Positions 8,499 to 18,814 are shown, numbered from the stretch's first letter. The stretch is DNA of 64,000 nt from Pseudomonas sp. A34-9 (GCF_029543085.1 NZ_CP119967.1:434001-498000), one strand, 5' to 3'. The notes: generated by a model not told the origin, from the letters alone. Program-made: numbers and translations.

Positions 8499-10310
8499 GT
8501 GATTGTTAGTCCCTGTAATGCAGCAAAAATGTCTGCCAAACGCATGCGAAGTGCCCTGGTAGCGGGTTCGGCGCTCCTGTGCCTGCTCAGCGCCGGTCAG
8601 CTTTGGGCGTTCAATCTTGACGATGTATCGACCAAGGCCAAAGAGCTGGCCGGGCAGAAATTCGAAGCCCCGCGCAGCAACCTGCCGAACGAATTCCGCG
8701 ACATGAAGTTCGCGGACTATCAGAAAATCCGCTTCCTCACCGAAAAGGCTGAGTGGGCTGATCAGAAGACCCCGTTCAAGCTGTCCTTCTATCACCAGGG
8801 TATGCACTTCGATACACCGGTGAAAATCAACGAAATCACGGCGAACACCGTCGAAGAGATCAAATACGATCCTTCCCGTTTCGATTTCGGCGATCTGAAA
8901 TTCGATCCCAAGGCCACCGAACAACTGGGTTATGCCGGTTTCCGTGTGCTGTACCCGATCAACAAGGCTGACAAGCAAGACGAAATCATGACCATGCTCG
9001 GCGCGAGTTACTTCCGCGTCGTCGGCAAGGGCCACACCTACGGCCTGTCGGCCCGTGGTCTGGCGATCGATACCGCGCTGCCGTCGGGCGAAGAATTCCC
9101 GCGTTTCCGCGAGTTCTGGATTCAACAGCCGAAGCCGGGCGACAAGCATCTGGTGATCTTCGCCCTGCTGGATTCGCCGCGGGCTACCGGTGCCTACCGT
9201 CTGATCCTGCGTCCGGGCAGCGACACCATTGTTGACGTCAAGGCGCAGGTGTTCCTGCGTGACAAGGTCGGCAAACTGGGCATCGCGCCGCTGACCAGCA
9301 TGTTCCTGTTCGGCGCCAACCAGCCGTCGAAAGTCCTCAACTATCGTCGTGAACTGCACGACTCCAGTGGTCTGTCGATCCATGCTGGTAACGGCGAGTG
9401 GATCTGGCGTCCGCTGAACAACCCGAAACACCTGGCCGTGAGCAACTTCAGCGTCGAAAACCCGCGTGGTTTCGGTCTGCTGCAACGTGGCCGCGACTTC
9501 AGCCACTACGAAGACCTCGACGACCGCTACGACAAGCGCCCAAGTGCCTGGATCGAGCCGAAGGGCGAGTGGGGCAAGGGCACTGTTGATCTGGTGGAAA
9601 TTCCGACCGCCGACGAAACCAACGACAACATCGTTGCGTTCTGGAGCCCGGAAACCATGCCGGAACCAGGCAAGCCGCTGGACTTCGCCTACCGCCTGCA
9701 CTGGACCATGGACGAAGCGGCGATTCACGCGCCGGACAGCGCCTGGGTTTCGCAGACCCTGCGTTCGACCGGTGACGTCAAGCAATCGAACCTGATTCGT
9801 CAGCCGGACGGCAGCGTGGCCTATCTGGTCGATTTCGAAGGTCCATCGCTGGCCGCGCTGACGCCGGATGCCGACGTGCGCAGTCAGGTCAGTGTCGGCG
9901 ACAACGCCGAGCTGGTTGAGAACAGCGTGCGTTACAACCCGGAAACCAAAGGCTGGCGCTTGACCCTGCGGATGAAGATCAAGGACGCGAGCAAGTCGAC
10001 CGAGATGCGTGCCGCACTGGTTCAGCCTGTGGTCACTGCTGATCTGGCGAAATCGGTGCCGGCGTCCAACTCGTCCGTTGCCAAGGCCGACAAGGTTGCC
10101 GCCAAGCAACAAGAGAAACTCGACAAGGAAGCCAAGGCCGCCGAGGCCAAACAGGCCGACGCCAAGCCAGCCGCAGATGCCAAGGACAAGGCCAACAAAG
10201 ACGCCAAGCAGCCAGCGGCTGCGGACGCGGCCCCAGCCACACCGGAATCGGCACCGACTGAAGAAGTCCTGACCGAGACCTGGAGCTATCAGTTGCCTGC
10301 CGATGAGTAA
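8499..10310 (+). CDS. opgG: Osmoregulated periplasmic glucan biosynthesis protein G
   Basis: OpgG acts in the periplasm on the beta-glucan backbone made by OpgH. From GTG 8499 (GAGGG at 8488-8492 upstream) the protein has 603 residues with a signal peptide ([18 protein letters not shown], cleavage after LWA at ~37). The mature start FNLDDV and blocks such as [16 protein letters not shown] and [10 protein letters not shown] are typical MdoG. Residues ~514-590 form an Ala/Lys/Asp-rich low-complexity tail absent from E. coli MdoG (about 511 residues), ending in [11 protein letters not shown]. It overlaps opgH by 8 bp. ATG 8529 is the alternative start. The 276 bp upstream shows no gene or clear promoter. 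Confidence 0.93.
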   Translation: MIVSPCNAAKMSAKRMRSALVAGSALLCLLSAGQLWAFNLDDVSTKAKELAGQKFEAPRSNLPNEFRDMKFADYQKIRFLTEKAEWADQKTPFKLSFYHQGMHFDTPVKINEITANTVEEIKYDPSRFDFGDLKFDPKATEQLGYAGFRVLYPINKADKQDEIMTMLGASYFRVVGKGHTYGLSARGLAIDTALPSGEEFPRFREFWIQQPKPGDKHLVIFALLDSPRATGAYRLILRPGSDTIVDVKAQVFLRDKVGKLGIAPLTSMFLFGANQPSKVLNYRRELHDSSGLSIHAGNGEWIWRPLNNPKHLAVSNFSVENPRGFGLLQRGRDFSHYEDLDDRYDKRPSAWIEPKGEWGKGTVDLVEIPTADETNDNIVAFWSPETMPEPGKPLDFAYRLHWTMDEAAIHAPDSAWVSQTLRSTGDVKQSNLIRQPDGSVAYLVDFEGPSLAALTPDADVRSQVSVGDNAELVENSVRYNPETKGWRLTLRMKIKDASKSTEMRAALVQPVVTADLAKSVPASNSSVAKADKVAAKQQEKLDKEAKAAEAKQADAKPAADAKDKANKDAKQPAAADAAPATPESAPTEEVLTETWSYQLPADE

Positions 10311-12873
10311 CTCTCAAGTACAGCCGGAGACTCTGTCCGAGTATCTGGCGCATCTGCCGATGACCGACGAGCAGCGCGCGGAACTCGCGGGCTGCAAGTC
10401 GTTCAGCGAGCTGCATGAACGCCTGTCGTCTTCAACGTTTGACGCACCTGCCGAGGCCGCCCAGGCCTCGGTGGGCAAGCGCCTGATCCTGAGCACTGCC
10501 GAACAACTGGAAGAAGCGGAAATGCTGGTGCTCGATGCCAGCGGTCGCGTCAGCCTCAAGGCGACGCCGCCGATCCGTCGGACCAAAGTCGTGCCGGAGC
10601 CATGGCGCACCAATATTCTGGTGCGTGGCTGGCGCCGGCTGACCGGCCGCACCAACCCGCCGCAGCCGCCGAAGGACGAGAACGTCCTGCCGGCCGCGCG
10701 CTGGCGCACTGTCGGTTCGATCCGACGCTACATTCTGTTGCTGCTGATGCTCGGCCAGACCATTGTCGCCGGCTGGTACATGAAAGGCATCATGCCGTAT
10801 CAGGGCTGGTCGTTCGTCGATCTCGACGAAGTCCTGCATCAACCGCTGCTGCAGACCGCCACGCAAGTGCTGCCGTATGCGCTGCAAACCAGCATCCTGA
10901 TTCTGTTCGGGATTCTGTTCTGCTGGGTATCGGCCGGTTTCTGGACGGCGCTGATGGGCTTCCTCGAGTTGCTCACCGGTCACGATAAATACCGTATCTC
11001 CGGCAAAAGTGCCGGCAACGAGCCGATTGCCAAAGATGCCCGTACCGCGCTGGTGATGCCGATCTGCAACGAAGACGTACCGCGTGTATTCGCCGGTCTG
11101 CGGGCGACGTTCGAATCGGTCGCTGCCACCGGTGATCTGGATCGTTTCGATTTCTTCGTTCTCAGCGACAGTAACGACACCGATATCTGTGTCGCCGAGC
11201 AACAGGCCTGGCTGGATGTCTGCCGCGAAGCCAAAGGTTTCGGCAAGATCTTCTACCGTCGCCGTCGCCGTCGTGTGAAGCGCAAGAGCGGCAACCTCGA
11301 CGACTTCTGCCGTCGTTGGGGCGGTGACTACAAGTACATGGTCGTGCTCGACGCCGACTCGGTCATGAGCGGCGAGTGCCTGACCAGTCTGGTGCGCTTG
11401 ATGGAAGCCACGCCGGACGCCGGGATCATCCAGACCGCGCCGCGTGCGTCGGGCATGGACACCCTTTATGCGCGGATGCAGCAGTTTGCGACCCGCGTGT
11501 ACGGCCCGCTGTTTACCGCCGGCCTGCACTTCTGGCAGTTGGGTGAATCCCACTACTGGGGTCACAACGCGATCATCCGCATGAAGCCTTTTATCGACCA
11601 CTGCGCCCTGGCGCCGTTGCCGGGTAAAGGTGCGTTCTCCGGTGCGATCCTGTCTCACGACTTCGTTGAAGCCGCGCTGATGCGCCGTGCCGGTTGGGGC
11701 GTGTGGATTGCCTACGACCTGCCGGGCAGCTACGAAGAATTGCCGCCGAACCTGCTCGACGAACTCAAGCGTGACCGTCGCTGGTGCCACGGCAACCTGA
11801 TGAACTTCCGTCTGTTCCTGGTCAAGGGCATGCACCCGGTGCACCGTGCGGTATTCCTCACCGGCGTGATGTCGTACCTGTCCGCGCCGTTGTGGTTCTT
11901 CTTCCTGGTGTTGTCGACCGCGCTGCTGGCGGTGAACACGCTGATGGAGCCGCAGTACTTCCTCGAACCGCGTCAGCTCTATCCGCTGTGGCCACAATGG
12001 CACCCGGACAAGGCGATCGCGCTGTTCTCGACAACCATCGTGCTGCTGTTCCTGCCGAAACTGTTGAGCATCATCCTGATCTGGGCCAAGGGCGCGAAAG
12101 AGTTCGGCGGCAAGTTCAAGGTGACCCTGTCGATGCTGCTGGAGATGCTGTTCTCCATGCTGCTGGCGCCGGTGCGGATGATTTTCCACACCCGGTTCGT
12201 ACTGGCCGCGTTCCTTGGCTGGGCCGCGACGTGGAACTCGCCGCAACGTGACGACGACTCGACGCCCTGGAGCGAAGCGGTCAAACGCCACGGCCCGCAA
12301 ACCCTGTTGGGGTTCTGCTGGGCGCTGCTGGTGATCTGGCTGAACCCGAGTTTCCTCTGGTGGCTGGTGCCGATCGTCGGTTCGCTGATGCTGTCGATTC
12401 CGGTGTCAGTGATCTCCAGCCGTGTCGGTCTGGGCCTGAAGTCCCGTGACGAGAGCCTGTTCCTCATCCCTGAGGAATACAATCCGCCGCAGGCGCTGCT
12501 GGCGACCGATCAGTACACCCACGAAAATCGTTACCATGCGTTGAACGACGGCTTCGTCCGCGCGGTGGTTGATCCTCAGCAGAACGCTTTGGCGTGCTCG
12601 CTGGCGACCTCCCGTCACGGTCAGGCCGAGCCGATCGAATGGTTGCGTCAGGAACGTGTACGTCATGCGCTCAAGGTTGGGCCTGCCGGGCTGAACAACC
12701 ATGATCGCCTGCAACTGCTGAGCGATCCGGTAGCGCTGGCGCGTCTGCATGAGCAGGTCTGGGCCGAAGGTCACGCCGAGTGGCTGGATGCCTGGCGCGC
12801 GTCGGTGAAAGCCGATCCCCATGCGCCGTTGCTGCCGTTGCAACCGGTGACTTTGCAGGCTCAGCCGGCCTGA
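10303..12873 (+). CDS. opgH: Glucans biosynthesis glucosyltransferase H
   Basis: OpgH is the inner-membrane glucosyltransferase that polymerises UDP-glucose into the linear beta-1,2 backbone of periplasmic glucans. The 856-residue protein has N-terminal membrane helices ([16 protein letters not shown]), a GT2 catalytic loop with [10 protein letters not shown] (nucleotide/metal binding), [16 protein letters not shown], and [10 protein letters not shown] corresponding to the QxxRW-type acceptor motif. A further group of hydrophobic helices follows. Its ATG lies inside the end of opgG. A strong hairpin terminator follows the stop, so opgGH is a two-gene operon. Membrane stress and virulence roles known in other bacteria are not evident from sequence. 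Confidence 0.95.
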   Translation: MSNSQVQPETLSEYLAHLPMTDEQRAELAGCKSFSELHERLSSSTFDAPAEAAQASVGKRLILSTAEQLEEAEMLVLDASGRVSLKATPPIRRTKVVPEPWRTNILVRGWRRLTGRTNPPQPPKDENVLPAARWRTVGSIRRYILLLLMLGQTIVAGWYMKGIMPYQGWSFVDLDEVLHQPLLQTATQVLPYALQTSILILFGILFCWVSAGFWTALMGFLELLTGHDKYRISGKSAGNEPIAKDARTALVMPICNEDVPRVFAGLRATFESVAATGDLDRFDFFVLSDSNDTDICVAEQQAWLDVCREAKGFGKIFYRRRRRRVKRKSGNLDDFCRRWGGDYKYMVVLDADSVMSGECLTSLVRLMEATPDAGIIQTAPRASGMDTLYARMQQFATRVYGPLFTAGLHFWQLGESHYWGHNAIIRMKPFIDHCALAPLPGKGAFSGAILSHDFVEAALMRRAGWGVWIAYDLPGSYEELPPNLLDELKRDRRWCHGNLMNFRLFLVKGMHPVHRAVFLTGVMSYLSAPLWFFFLVLSTALLAVNTLMEPQYFLEPRQLYPLWPQWHPDKAIALFSTTIVLLFLPKLLSIILIWAKGAKEFGGKFKVTLSMLLEMLFSMLLAPVRMIFHTRFVLAAFLGWAATWNSPQRDDDSTPWSEAVKRHGPQTLLGFCWALLVIWLNPSFLWWLVPIVGSLMLSIPVSVISSRVGLGLKSRDESLFLIPEEYNPPQALLATDQYTHENRYHALNDGFVRAVVDPQQNALACSLATSRHGQAEPIEWLRQERVRHALKVGPAGLNNHDRLQLLSDPVALARLHEQVWAEGHAEWLDAWRASVKADPHAPLLPLQPVTLQAQPA

Positions 12874-12878
12874 TAAAG

Positions 12879-12907
12879 AAACCCCGCGATGTTGCGGGGT
12901 TTTTTTT
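12879..12907 (+). terminator. Rho-independent terminator after opgGH
   Basis: The stem AACCCCGC / GCGGGGTT with a short GATGTT loop is followed by a run of eight T residues, 6 bases after the opgH stop. Confidence 0.92.
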
Positions 12908-12920
12908 GCCGGCTGAAAAG

Positions 12921-13080
12921 CCCCTCACCCTAACCCTCTCCCAGAGGGAGAGGGGACTGACCAAGTTGGATGTGCGAGTTACGCCGACCTGAGATATCGA
13001 GTCGAACTCGAGTTTTGAGCATTCCCCGATCTGCTCCCTTCCCCCTCGCCCCCTTGGGGGAGAGGGCTGGGGTGAGGGGG
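12921..13080. repeat. MITE-like inverted-repeat element, copy B
   Basis: It has the same ends as copy A (CCCCTCACCCTAACCCTCTC ... GGGCTGGGGTGAGGGG) but lies in the opposite orientation: the right end of B, reverse-complemented, matches the left end of A over ~50 bp. It sits in the 358 bp gap between opgH and the ABC importer. Apart from the terminator, this repeat and a candidate promoter, that gap holds nothing recognisable. Confidence 0.85.
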
Positions 13081-13117
13081 AGCGATCTTGATTGTTAAAC
13101 AAATCGTCCATTAAACC

Positions 13118-13145
13118 TTGTGCAAAAAAACGAGTGCGTTAGCAT
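13118..13145 (+). promoter_or_regulatory. Candidate sigma-70 promoter for the amino acid ABC importer
   Basis: TTGTGC (13118-13123) and TAGCAT (13140-13145) are separated by 16 bp, giving a leader of about 80 nt before ATG 13232. The match is only fair. Confidence 0.35.
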
Positions 13146-13231
13146 CCGTCCCCGAATTGGCGCGCCCGGGCTTTTTGCCCATTTCTGTCGGTTTTTCGCG
13201 CCGCACACGCAATGGTTTTGGGGACTTGAAG

Positions 13232-14029
13232 ATGAAGAAGTATCTGTCGATGCTGCTGGTCGGCGTCACGGCACTGGTTGCGGTCAACGCGGCGCAGGCT
13301 GGCGCGATCGATGACGCGGTCAAGCGCGGCACGTTGAAAGTCGGCATGGATCCGACCTACATGCCGTTCGAAATGACTAACAAGCGTGGCGAAATCATCG
13401 GTTTCGAAGTCGACATCCTCAAAGCCATGTCCAAGGCCATGGGCGTCAAGCTGGAACTGGTTTCCACCGGTTACGACGGCATCATCCCGGCGCTGATGAC
13501 CGACAAGTTCGACATGATCGGCAGCGGCATGACCCTGACTCAGGAGCGCAACCTGCGCCTGAACTTCAGCGAACCGTTCATCGTGGTTGGCCAGACCCTG
13601 CTGATCCGCAAGGAGCTGGAAGGCACCATCAAGTCCTACAAAGACCTGAACACCGCCGACTACCGCATCACCTCCAAGCTCGGCACCACCGGCGAAATGG
13701 TCGCCAAGAAGCTGATCTCCAAAGCCAAGTACCACGGCTACGACAACGAGCAGGAAGCGGTGCTCGACGTGGTCAACGGCAAGGCTGATGCCTTCATCTA
13801 CGACGCGCCGTACAACGTCGTCGCGGTGACCAAGGTCGGCGCCGGCAAACTGGTGTTCCTCGACAAGCCGTTCACCTATGAACCACTGGCGTTTGGTCTG
13901 AAGAAGGGTGATTACGACAGCATCAACTTCATCAACAACTTCCTGCACCAGATCCACGAAGACGGCACCTACGATCGCATCCATGACAAGTGGTTCAAGA
14001 GCACCGAGTGGCTCAAGGACATGGAATAA
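13232..14029 (+). CDS. Polar amino acid ABC transporter substrate-binding protein
   Basis: This 265-residue periplasmic protein starts with a signal peptide (MKKYLSMLLVGVTALVAV, cleavage after AAQA at ~23). It continues as a type II periplasmic binding protein of the SBP_bac_3 family: LKVGMDPTYMPFEM, GFEVDILKAMSKAMG, SGMTLTQERNLRLNFSEPF and KADAFIYDAPYN. The Thr-Gln-Glu-Arg block and the Asp of FIYDAP are where this family clamps the amino acid carboxylate and amino groups. The ATG at 13232 matches the signal peptide; the frame remains open upstream. With the permease and ATPase that follow it makes a complete importer; which amino acid is carried cannot be read from sequence. Confidence 0.88.
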   Translation: MKKYLSMLLVGVTALVAVNAAQAGAIDDAVKRGTLKVGMDPTYMPFEMTNKRGEIIGFEVDILKAMSKAMGVKLELVSTGYDGIIPALMTDKFDMIGSGMTLTQERNLRLNFSEPFIVVGQTLLIRKELEGTIKSYKDLNTADYRITSKLGTTGEMVAKKLISKAKYHGYDNEQEAVLDVVNGKADAFIYDAPYNVVAVTKVGAGKLVFLDKPFTYEPLAFGLKKGDYDSINFINNFLHQIHEDGTYDRIHDKWFKSTEWLKDME

Positions 14030-14055
14030 GCCCGGTCAGATAGACCGAGTCGCCC

Positions 14056-14121
14056 CTTCGCGAGCAAGCTCGCTCCCACAGAGGAATGCATTCCAATGTG
14101 GGAGCGAGCTTGCTCGCGAAG
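14056..14121. repeat. REPIN (GTGGGAGCGAGC family)
   Basis: Facing arms CCTTCGCGAGCAAGCTCGCT and its complement GTGGGAGCGAGCTTGCTCGC surround a ~20 bp spacer, between the binding-protein and permease genes. A REPIN at this position may stabilise the binding-protein mRNA relative to the downstream genes. Confidence 0.88.
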
Positions 14122-14157
14122 GGGCCCTCCAGAGCAACACAAAATCCGGAACCTGCA

Positions 14158-15117
14158 ATGAAACAGAAAAAAGCCCAATGGCCCTGGCACGTCCTCACCG
14201 TGCTGGTGCTGGTCGGCCTGGCGGGCGCGTTGTATTACGCGACGTCGCTGATGTCCTACGAATGGCGCTGGAACCGTGTGCCGCAATACTTCGCCTATCA
14301 GGCCGAAGAAACCCAGCGTGCCACCGACATTTCCACCGTCACTGAGCTGGTGCGCAAGGGCGGCAGCGCGCAAGTCACCCTGCGCAATGACGCCGGTGAC
14401 GAGCAGCAGCTGACGGTCGACGAAAACAGCCTGCAATTCGCTCAGGGCGACGATGTGGCCGAAGGCGATGTCGTGGGCGTCACTCGGCATTGGGCGGCAG
14501 GGCCGCTGTTGTGGGGGCTGTGGACGACGCTTTGGCTGTCAGTGGTCTCTGGTGTGCTCGGTCTGTTGATCGGTCTGGTCACCGGTCTGTGTCGTCTTTC
14601 CAACAACCCGACCCTGCGTGATCTCTCGACGATCTACGTCGAACTGGTACGCGGCACGCCGCTGCTGGTGCAGATTTTCATTTTCTACTTCTTCATCGGC
14701 ACGGTGATGAACCTGTCCCGCGAGTTCGCCGGGATCGCCGCACTGTCGCTGTTCACCGGCGCCTACGTGGCCGAGATCATCCGTTCCGGCGTGCAATCGA
14801 TTGCCCGTGGCCAGAACGAGGCGGCGCGCTCGCTCGGCTTGAGCGCGGGTCAGTCGATGCGTCACGTGGTGTTGCCGCAAGCGCTGAAACGCGTGCTGCC
14901 GCCGCTGGCCGGGCAGTTCATCAGTCTGGTCAAGGACACCTCGCTGGTGTCGGTGATTGCGATTACCGAGCTGCTCAAAAGCGGTCGTGAAGTCATCACC
15001 ACCTCGTTTTCGCCGTTCGAAATTCTGTTCTGCGTTGCCGGCCTGTACCTGTTGATCAACCTGCCGCTGTCGAAAATCGCCAGCCGGCTTGAGCGGAGGC
15101 TCGCGCAAAGTGATTGA
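14158..15117 (+). CDS. Polar amino acid ABC transporter permease with periplasmic insert
   Basis: This 319-residue inner-membrane permease belongs to the HisM/GlnP class. The ABC permease hallmark [20 protein letters not shown] (residues 221-240) contacts the ATPase. Helix 1 spans about 11-30. Before the second helix ([20 protein letters not shown], from ~119) there is a hydrophilic segment of ~83 residues (31-113) containing [17 protein letters not shown]. This segment is absent from ordinary family members of ~220-250 residues and must be outside if helix 1 exits the membrane. ATG 14158 follows a short purine-rich stretch; no good Shine-Dalgarno is visible. It overlaps the ATPase start by 8 bp. 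A single permease gene implies a homodimer. Confidence 0.87.
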   Translation: MKQKKAQWPWHVLTVLVLVGLAGALYYATSLMSYEWRWNRVPQYFAYQAEETQRATDISTVTELVRKGGSAQVTLRNDAGDEQQLTVDENSLQFAQGDDVAEGDVVGVTRHWAAGPLLWGLWTTLWLSVVSGVLGLLIGLVTGLCRLSNNPTLRDLSTIYVELVRGTPLLVQIFIFYFFIGTVMNLSREFAGIAALSLFTGAYVAEIIRSGVQSIARGQNEAARSLGLSAGQSMRHVVLPQALKRVLPPLAGQFISLVKDTSLVSVIAITELLKSGREVITTSFSPFEILFCVAGLYLLINLPLSKIASRLERRLAQSD

Positions 15118-15844
15118 AGTCCGCGATCTGGTAAAAGTCTTCGATACCCGTGGCCAGGTGGTACGCGCGGTGGATAACGTCAGCACCACCGTCGCCAAGG
15201 GCGAAGTGCTGGTGGTCATCGGCCCGTCCGGTTCCGGTAAGTCGACCTTCCTGCGCTGCCTCAATGGCCTGGAAGAATTCGATTCCGGCTCGGTGAGCAT
15301 CGATGGCCTGCAACTGGCCGACCCGAAAACCGACGTAAACGCCTACCGCCGCGAAGTCGGCATGGTCTTTCAGCACTTCAACCTGTTCCCGCACATGACC
15401 GTGCTGGAAAACCTCTGTCTGGCGCAGAAAGTCGTGCGCAAGCGCGGCAAGAAAGAGCGCGAGGCGAAGGCGATGGAGTTGCTGCAGAAGGTCGGTATTG
15501 CGCAGAAGGCCAATGAGTTTCCGTCACGCCTGTCCGGCGGTCAGCAACAGCGCGTGGCAATTGCCCGGGCGCTGGCGATGGAGCCGAAGGTCATGTTGTT
15601 CGATGAGCCCACCTCGGCGCTTGACCCGGAGATGGTCGGTGAGGTGCTGGACGTGATGAAAAACCTGGCCGTGGAAGGCATGACCATGGTTTGCGTGACT
15701 CATGAGATGGGCTTTGCCCGGGAAGTGGCGGATCGGGTGTTGTTCTTCGATCACGGCAAATTGCTCGAAGATGCGGCGCCGGCAGAGTTCTTTGATGCGC
15801 CGAAAGATCCGCGTGCCCAAGCCTTCCTGCGTCAGGTGTTGTAG
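15110..15844 (+). CDS. Polar amino acid ABC transporter ATP-binding protein
   Basis: This 244-residue ATPase of the GlnQ/HisP class energises the importer. Walker A is GPSGSGKST, the Q-loop is [10 protein letters not shown], the signature is [15 protein letters not shown] and Walker B is [16 protein letters not shown] 15110 gives the usual N-terminus ([10 protein letters not shown]); TTG 15089, in frame and 7 codons earlier, is the alternative. GGAGG at 15095-15099 is upstream of the GTG. The start overlaps the end of the permease gene. No terminator is obvious; a large palindrome follows. Confidence 0.92.
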   Translation: MIEVRDLVKVFDTRGQVVRAVDNVSTTVAKGEVLVVIGPSGSGKSTFLRCLNGLEEFDSGSVSIDGLQLADPKTDVNAYRREVGMVFQHFNLFPHMTVLENLCLAQKVVRKRGKKEREAKAMELLQKVGIAQKANEFPSRLSGGQQQRVAIARALAMEPKVMLFDEPTSALDPEMVGEVLDVMKNLAVEGMTMVCVTHEMGFAREVADRVLFFDHGKLLEDAAPAEFFDAPKDPRAQAFLRQVL

Positions 15845-15849
15845 TACCT

Positions 15850-15960
15850 GATCGTTCCCACGCTCCGCTTGGGAATGCCGCCCGGGACGCTCCGCGTCCC
15901 TTTGCATGCGCGACGCGGAGCGTCGCAAGATGCATTCCCACGCGGAGCGTGGGAACGATC
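15850..15960. repeat. GATCGTTCCCACGC palindrome
   Basis: A 111 bp inverted repeat runs from GATCGTTCCCACGCTCCGC to GCGGAGCGTGGGAACGATC, with inner GACGCTCCGCGTC / GACGCGGAGCGTC arms. It lies between the convergent ABC ATPase and chemoreceptor genes and may end transcription from both sides. Related copies are at 6611 and 34351. Confidence 0.85.
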
Positions 15961-15971
15961 AATCCTGCTAC

Positions 15972-17888
15972 TTAGACCTTGAACCGGCCGACCAGCATCT
16001 GCAGATGCGTGCCCAGCCGCGCCAGCTCAACGCTGGACGCCGCGGTCTCTTCACTCGCCGCCGATGTCTGATCCGACACATCGCGCACATTCAGCACGCT
16101 ACGGTTGATCTCTTCAGCCACCGCGCTCTGCTGCTCGGCCGCCGCGGCTATCTGCTGGTTCATCGCCTGAATCGCCGACACGGTGCGCGTAATGCTTTCC
16201 AGCGAACCGCCGGCACGACGGGTCAGCTCGACGCTGCTGTCGGTCAGGGTGCGGCTGTTGTCCATGATCGTTGCCACTTGCTGGGTGCCGTTTTGCAGGC
16301 CGACGATCAGCTCTTCGATCTCTTCGGTGGACTTCTGCGTACGCTGCGCGAGGCTGCGCACCTCATCGGCAACCACGGCAAAACCACGCCCGGCCTCACC
16401 GGCACGCGCCGCTTCGATGGCCGCGTTGAGGGCCAGCAGGTTGGTTTGCTGGGCTACCGACTTGATCACGTCGAGGACGCTGCCGATCTTGTCGCTTTCA
16501 CGCTTCAGTTCGCCCATGGCCTCGGTGGAGTGGCCGACTTCAAGGGCCAGACGCTCGATCTGCGCGATCGCTTCGCCCACCACTTTGTCGCCTTCGCGGG
16601 CCTGTTGGTCAGCGGCAACGGCGGCTTCGGAAGCTTCCTCGGCGTTACGCGCGACTTCCTGCACGGTGGCGGCCATTTCGTTCATGGCGGTGGCGACCTG
16701 ATCGGTCTCGATTTTCTGATTGTTGACCCCCGCACTGGTCTGCTCGGTCACCGCCGAGAGTTCTTCGGCAGCGCTGGCGATCTGGGTGACACCATCGCTG
16801 ATCCCGCCCACCAGTTCACGCAGGCCTTGGGTCATGCTTTGCATCGAGCGTTGCAGTTGGCCGAGTTCGTCACGACGCAGGGACACGAGGTTGTGCGTCA
16901 GGTCGCCAGCAGCCACGCGCTCGGCGACTTTCAGGGTCTGGTTCAGCGGGATGATGATCTGCCGGGTGATCGCCCAAGCGGCCAGCAGACCGAACGCTAC
17001 GGCCAGCAGAGTGGCGATGATCAGCATGTTCTTGGCGTGAGCGGCATCGGTGTCGCGCACCACGGTTTGCGATTCAGTGAGTTTCTTGCTGACATCAATG
17101 AGGATGTCGCCCTGAGTCGACATGCGCGCGGCGGCCTTGGCGTTGTTGACCTGCGAGTCGCGGAACTGCGCAACTGCCGCGCGATAGGCCTTGATCGAGT
17201 CGGTTGCCTGTTGCAGGTTGGCGATGTGCTGTTCCGGCAGTTTTGCCGGCAGGCTGTCGAGGTTTTTCAGGGCATTGTCGATGGCGTCGAGCGCCGGTTG
17301 CTCGGCTTCGGCCTTACCGCTGTAGGTGTAGCCGCGCACTTGGTAGCGGGCTTGCTGCAGCAGTTTGCTCAGCTCGATCACGCTGTTGAATTGCGCGACG
17401 CTGTCACCCGCCAGCATGGATTTTTCCACTTCCGCGACTTTCGCCACGGCATTGTCGGCACTGGCACCGAGCTTGCTGCGGGCGTCTTCACGCTGCACGG
17501 TAGCTTGGGTCATGTCGGCAAAAGCGCGCTTGTATTCGGCGACGGCGGCCAGTTGTTGATCGACCATGGCCGCGTCGGACGGCTGTTCAATCAGGCTGCG
17601 AGCGGTTTGCAGGCCGCTGTCGAGTTTGCCTAGCAGATCGGTGACGGTGCCTGGGCCTTGTTCGCCACGGCGCGCTTCGTAGTCCAGGCGCGCCAGGCGC
17701 AAGTCCTTGGTCAGTTCATTTAGGCTGGAGATAAAACCGAGCTTGTCACCACGGCTGATAATGCCGCTCATGCCGGTCCAGCCGGTGAAGGTGATCAACA
17801 GCGTCAGCAACAGCACCAGGCCGAAACCGATTCCCAGCTTGCGTTTGACGCTGACGTTCCCAAGATTCTCGGCTAACCAACGGTACAT
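15972..17888 (-). CDS. Methyl-accepting chemotaxis protein, McpS-like (helical bimodular ligand domain)
   Basis: This 638-residue transmembrane chemoreceptor has helix 1 at about 16-36 and an all-helical periplasmic domain of ~250 residues. Helix 2 follows ([19 protein letters not shown]), then a HAMP linker starting at [20 protein letters not shown]. The cytoplasmic signalling domain has the conserved hairpin tip [18 protein letters not shown]. Length, the [18 protein letters not shown] start and [14 protein letters not shown] closely resemble P. putida McpS, whose HBM domain binds TCA-cycle intermediates. A similar ligand is an inference from that resemblance. It is a stand-alone gene flanked by repeats. 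No C-terminal pentapeptide tether is present. Confidence 0.88.
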   Translation of the reverse strand: MYRWLAENLGNVSVKRKLGIGFGLVLLLTLLITFTGWTGMSGIISRGDKLGFISSLNELTKDLRLARLDYEARRGEQGPGTVTDLLGKLDSGLQTARSLIEQPSDAAMVDQQLAAVAEYKRAFADMTQATVQREDARSKLGASADNAVAKVAEVEKSMLAGDSVAQFNSVIELSKLLQQARYQVRGYTYSGKAEAEQPALDAIDNALKNLDSLPAKLPEQHIANLQQATDSIKAYRAAVAQFRDSQVNNAKAAARMSTQGDILIDVSKKLTESQTVVRDTDAAHAKNMLIIATLLAVAFGLLAAWAITRQIIIPLNQTLKVAERVAAGDLTHNLVSLRRDELGQLQRSMQSMTQGLRELVGGISDGVTQIASAAEELSAVTEQTSAGVNNQKIETDQVATAMNEMAATVQEVARNAEEASEAAVAADQQAREGDKVVGEAIAQIERLALEVGHSTEAMGELKRESDKIGSVLDVIKSVAQQTNLLALNAAIEAARAGEAGRGFAVVADEVRSLAQRTQKSTEEIEELIVGLQNGTQQVATIMDNSRTLTDSSVELTRRAGGSLESITRTVSAIQAMNQQIAAAAEQQSAVAEEINRSVLNVRDVSDQTSAASEETAASSVELARLGTHLQMLVGRFKV

Positions 17889-17990
17889 GCGACGACTCCC
17901 CTCGGACCACTAATTGGACTTATGGGGACTGTATCGGCCGGTTGATGGCAATCTGTAACACCATTTATCCGCCGGCCCCGCACGGATCAA

Positions 17991-18089
17991 TGTAGGAGCT
18001 GCCGCAGGCTGCGATCTTTTGATGTTGTTTTTTAGAAGCAAAGTCAAAAGATCGTCCGATCGCGGCCCGAGCCTGCGGCAGCTCCTACA
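17991..18089. repeat. REP pair (TGTAGGAGCTGCCG family), right arm decayed
   Basis: The left arm is TGTAGGAGCTGCCGCAGGCT followed by GCGATCTTTTGA. The right arm ends GCCTGCGGCAGCTCCTACA but its inner part reads AGATCGTCCGATCGCGGCCC, so it is no longer a match. It lies between the chemoreceptor and rsmE genes. Confidence 0.85.
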
Positions 18090-18106
18090 GGGGATTTATG
18101 TTGAAC

Positions 18107-18814
18107 TTAGAAGAGGCGGGCGAGCAGGGCGGTGACGGCGGTTTCGACGCGCAGGATGCGTTCGCCGAGTTGCACCGGTTGCAGGCCGGACTTGGCCAGC
18201 AGGTCGATTTCGTAGGGGATCCAGCCGCCTTCCGGGCCGATGGCCAGGGTCACCGGTTCGCTCAATGCGCGGGGGCAGGGCGGATAGTTGCCGGGATGTC
18301 CAACGAGGCCGAGGGTGCCGTCGGTAATCGCCGGCAGCCGGTCTTCAACAAACGGCTTGAAGCGCTTCTCGATGATGATTTCCGGCAGCACGGTGTCGCG
18401 GGCCTGTTCGAGGCCGAGGATCAAATTCTCGCGAATCGCCTCAGGCTCCAGAAACGGCGTCTGCCAGAAGCTCTTCTCGACCCGATAGCTGTTGACCAGA
18501 ATCACCTTCGACACGCCCATGGTCGCCACGGTCTGAAATACCCGCCGCAGCATCTTCGGGCGCGGCAGGGCCAGCAACAACGTCAGTGGCAATTTTGCCG
18601 GCGGTGGCTTGTCGAGAGTGACGCGCAGTTCAGCCTCACCCGCCTCCAGACGCAGCAACTCAGCCGAACCCATCAACCCGTTGATGCGCCCGACGCGCAG
18701 GCTGTCACCGACTTCCGAGCGGTGAACCTCCTGCATGTGGGTCAGGCGTCTATCACGCAGGACTACGCGGTCGGCCGCAATGAAATCGGCCTCTTCGAGC
18801 AACAGCAGGTTCAT
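18107..18814 (-). CDS. rsmE: 16S rRNA (uracil(1498)-N(3))-methyltransferase
   Basis: RsmE methylates U1498 of 16S rRNA in the 30S subunit using SAM. The 235-residue protein has the SPOUT-class knot motifs AIGPEGGW and [12 protein letters not shown] near its C-terminus and an N-terminal PUA-like part beginning [11 protein letters not shown]. It overlaps tatC by four bases and is the last gene of the minus-strand block that begins at ubiE. Confidence 0.94.
   Translation of the reverse strand: MNLLLLEEADFIAADRVVLRDRRLTHMQEVHRSEVGDSLRVGRINGLMGSAELLRLEAGEAELRVTLDKPPPAKLPLTLLLALPRPKMLRRVFQTVATMGVSKVILVNSYRVEKSFWQTPFLEPEAIRENLILGLEQARDTVLPEIIIEKRFKPFVEDRLPAITDGTLGLVGHPGNYPPCPRALSEPVTLAIGPEGGWIPYEIDLLAKSGLQPVQLGERILRVETAVTALLARLF

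Noticed and set aside
16000..17633. Long plus-strand frame opposite the chemoreceptor gene
   Set aside because: Its translation is repetitive Leu/His/Arg/Gly-rich with no family resemblance, and the minus-strand product is a complete receptor.
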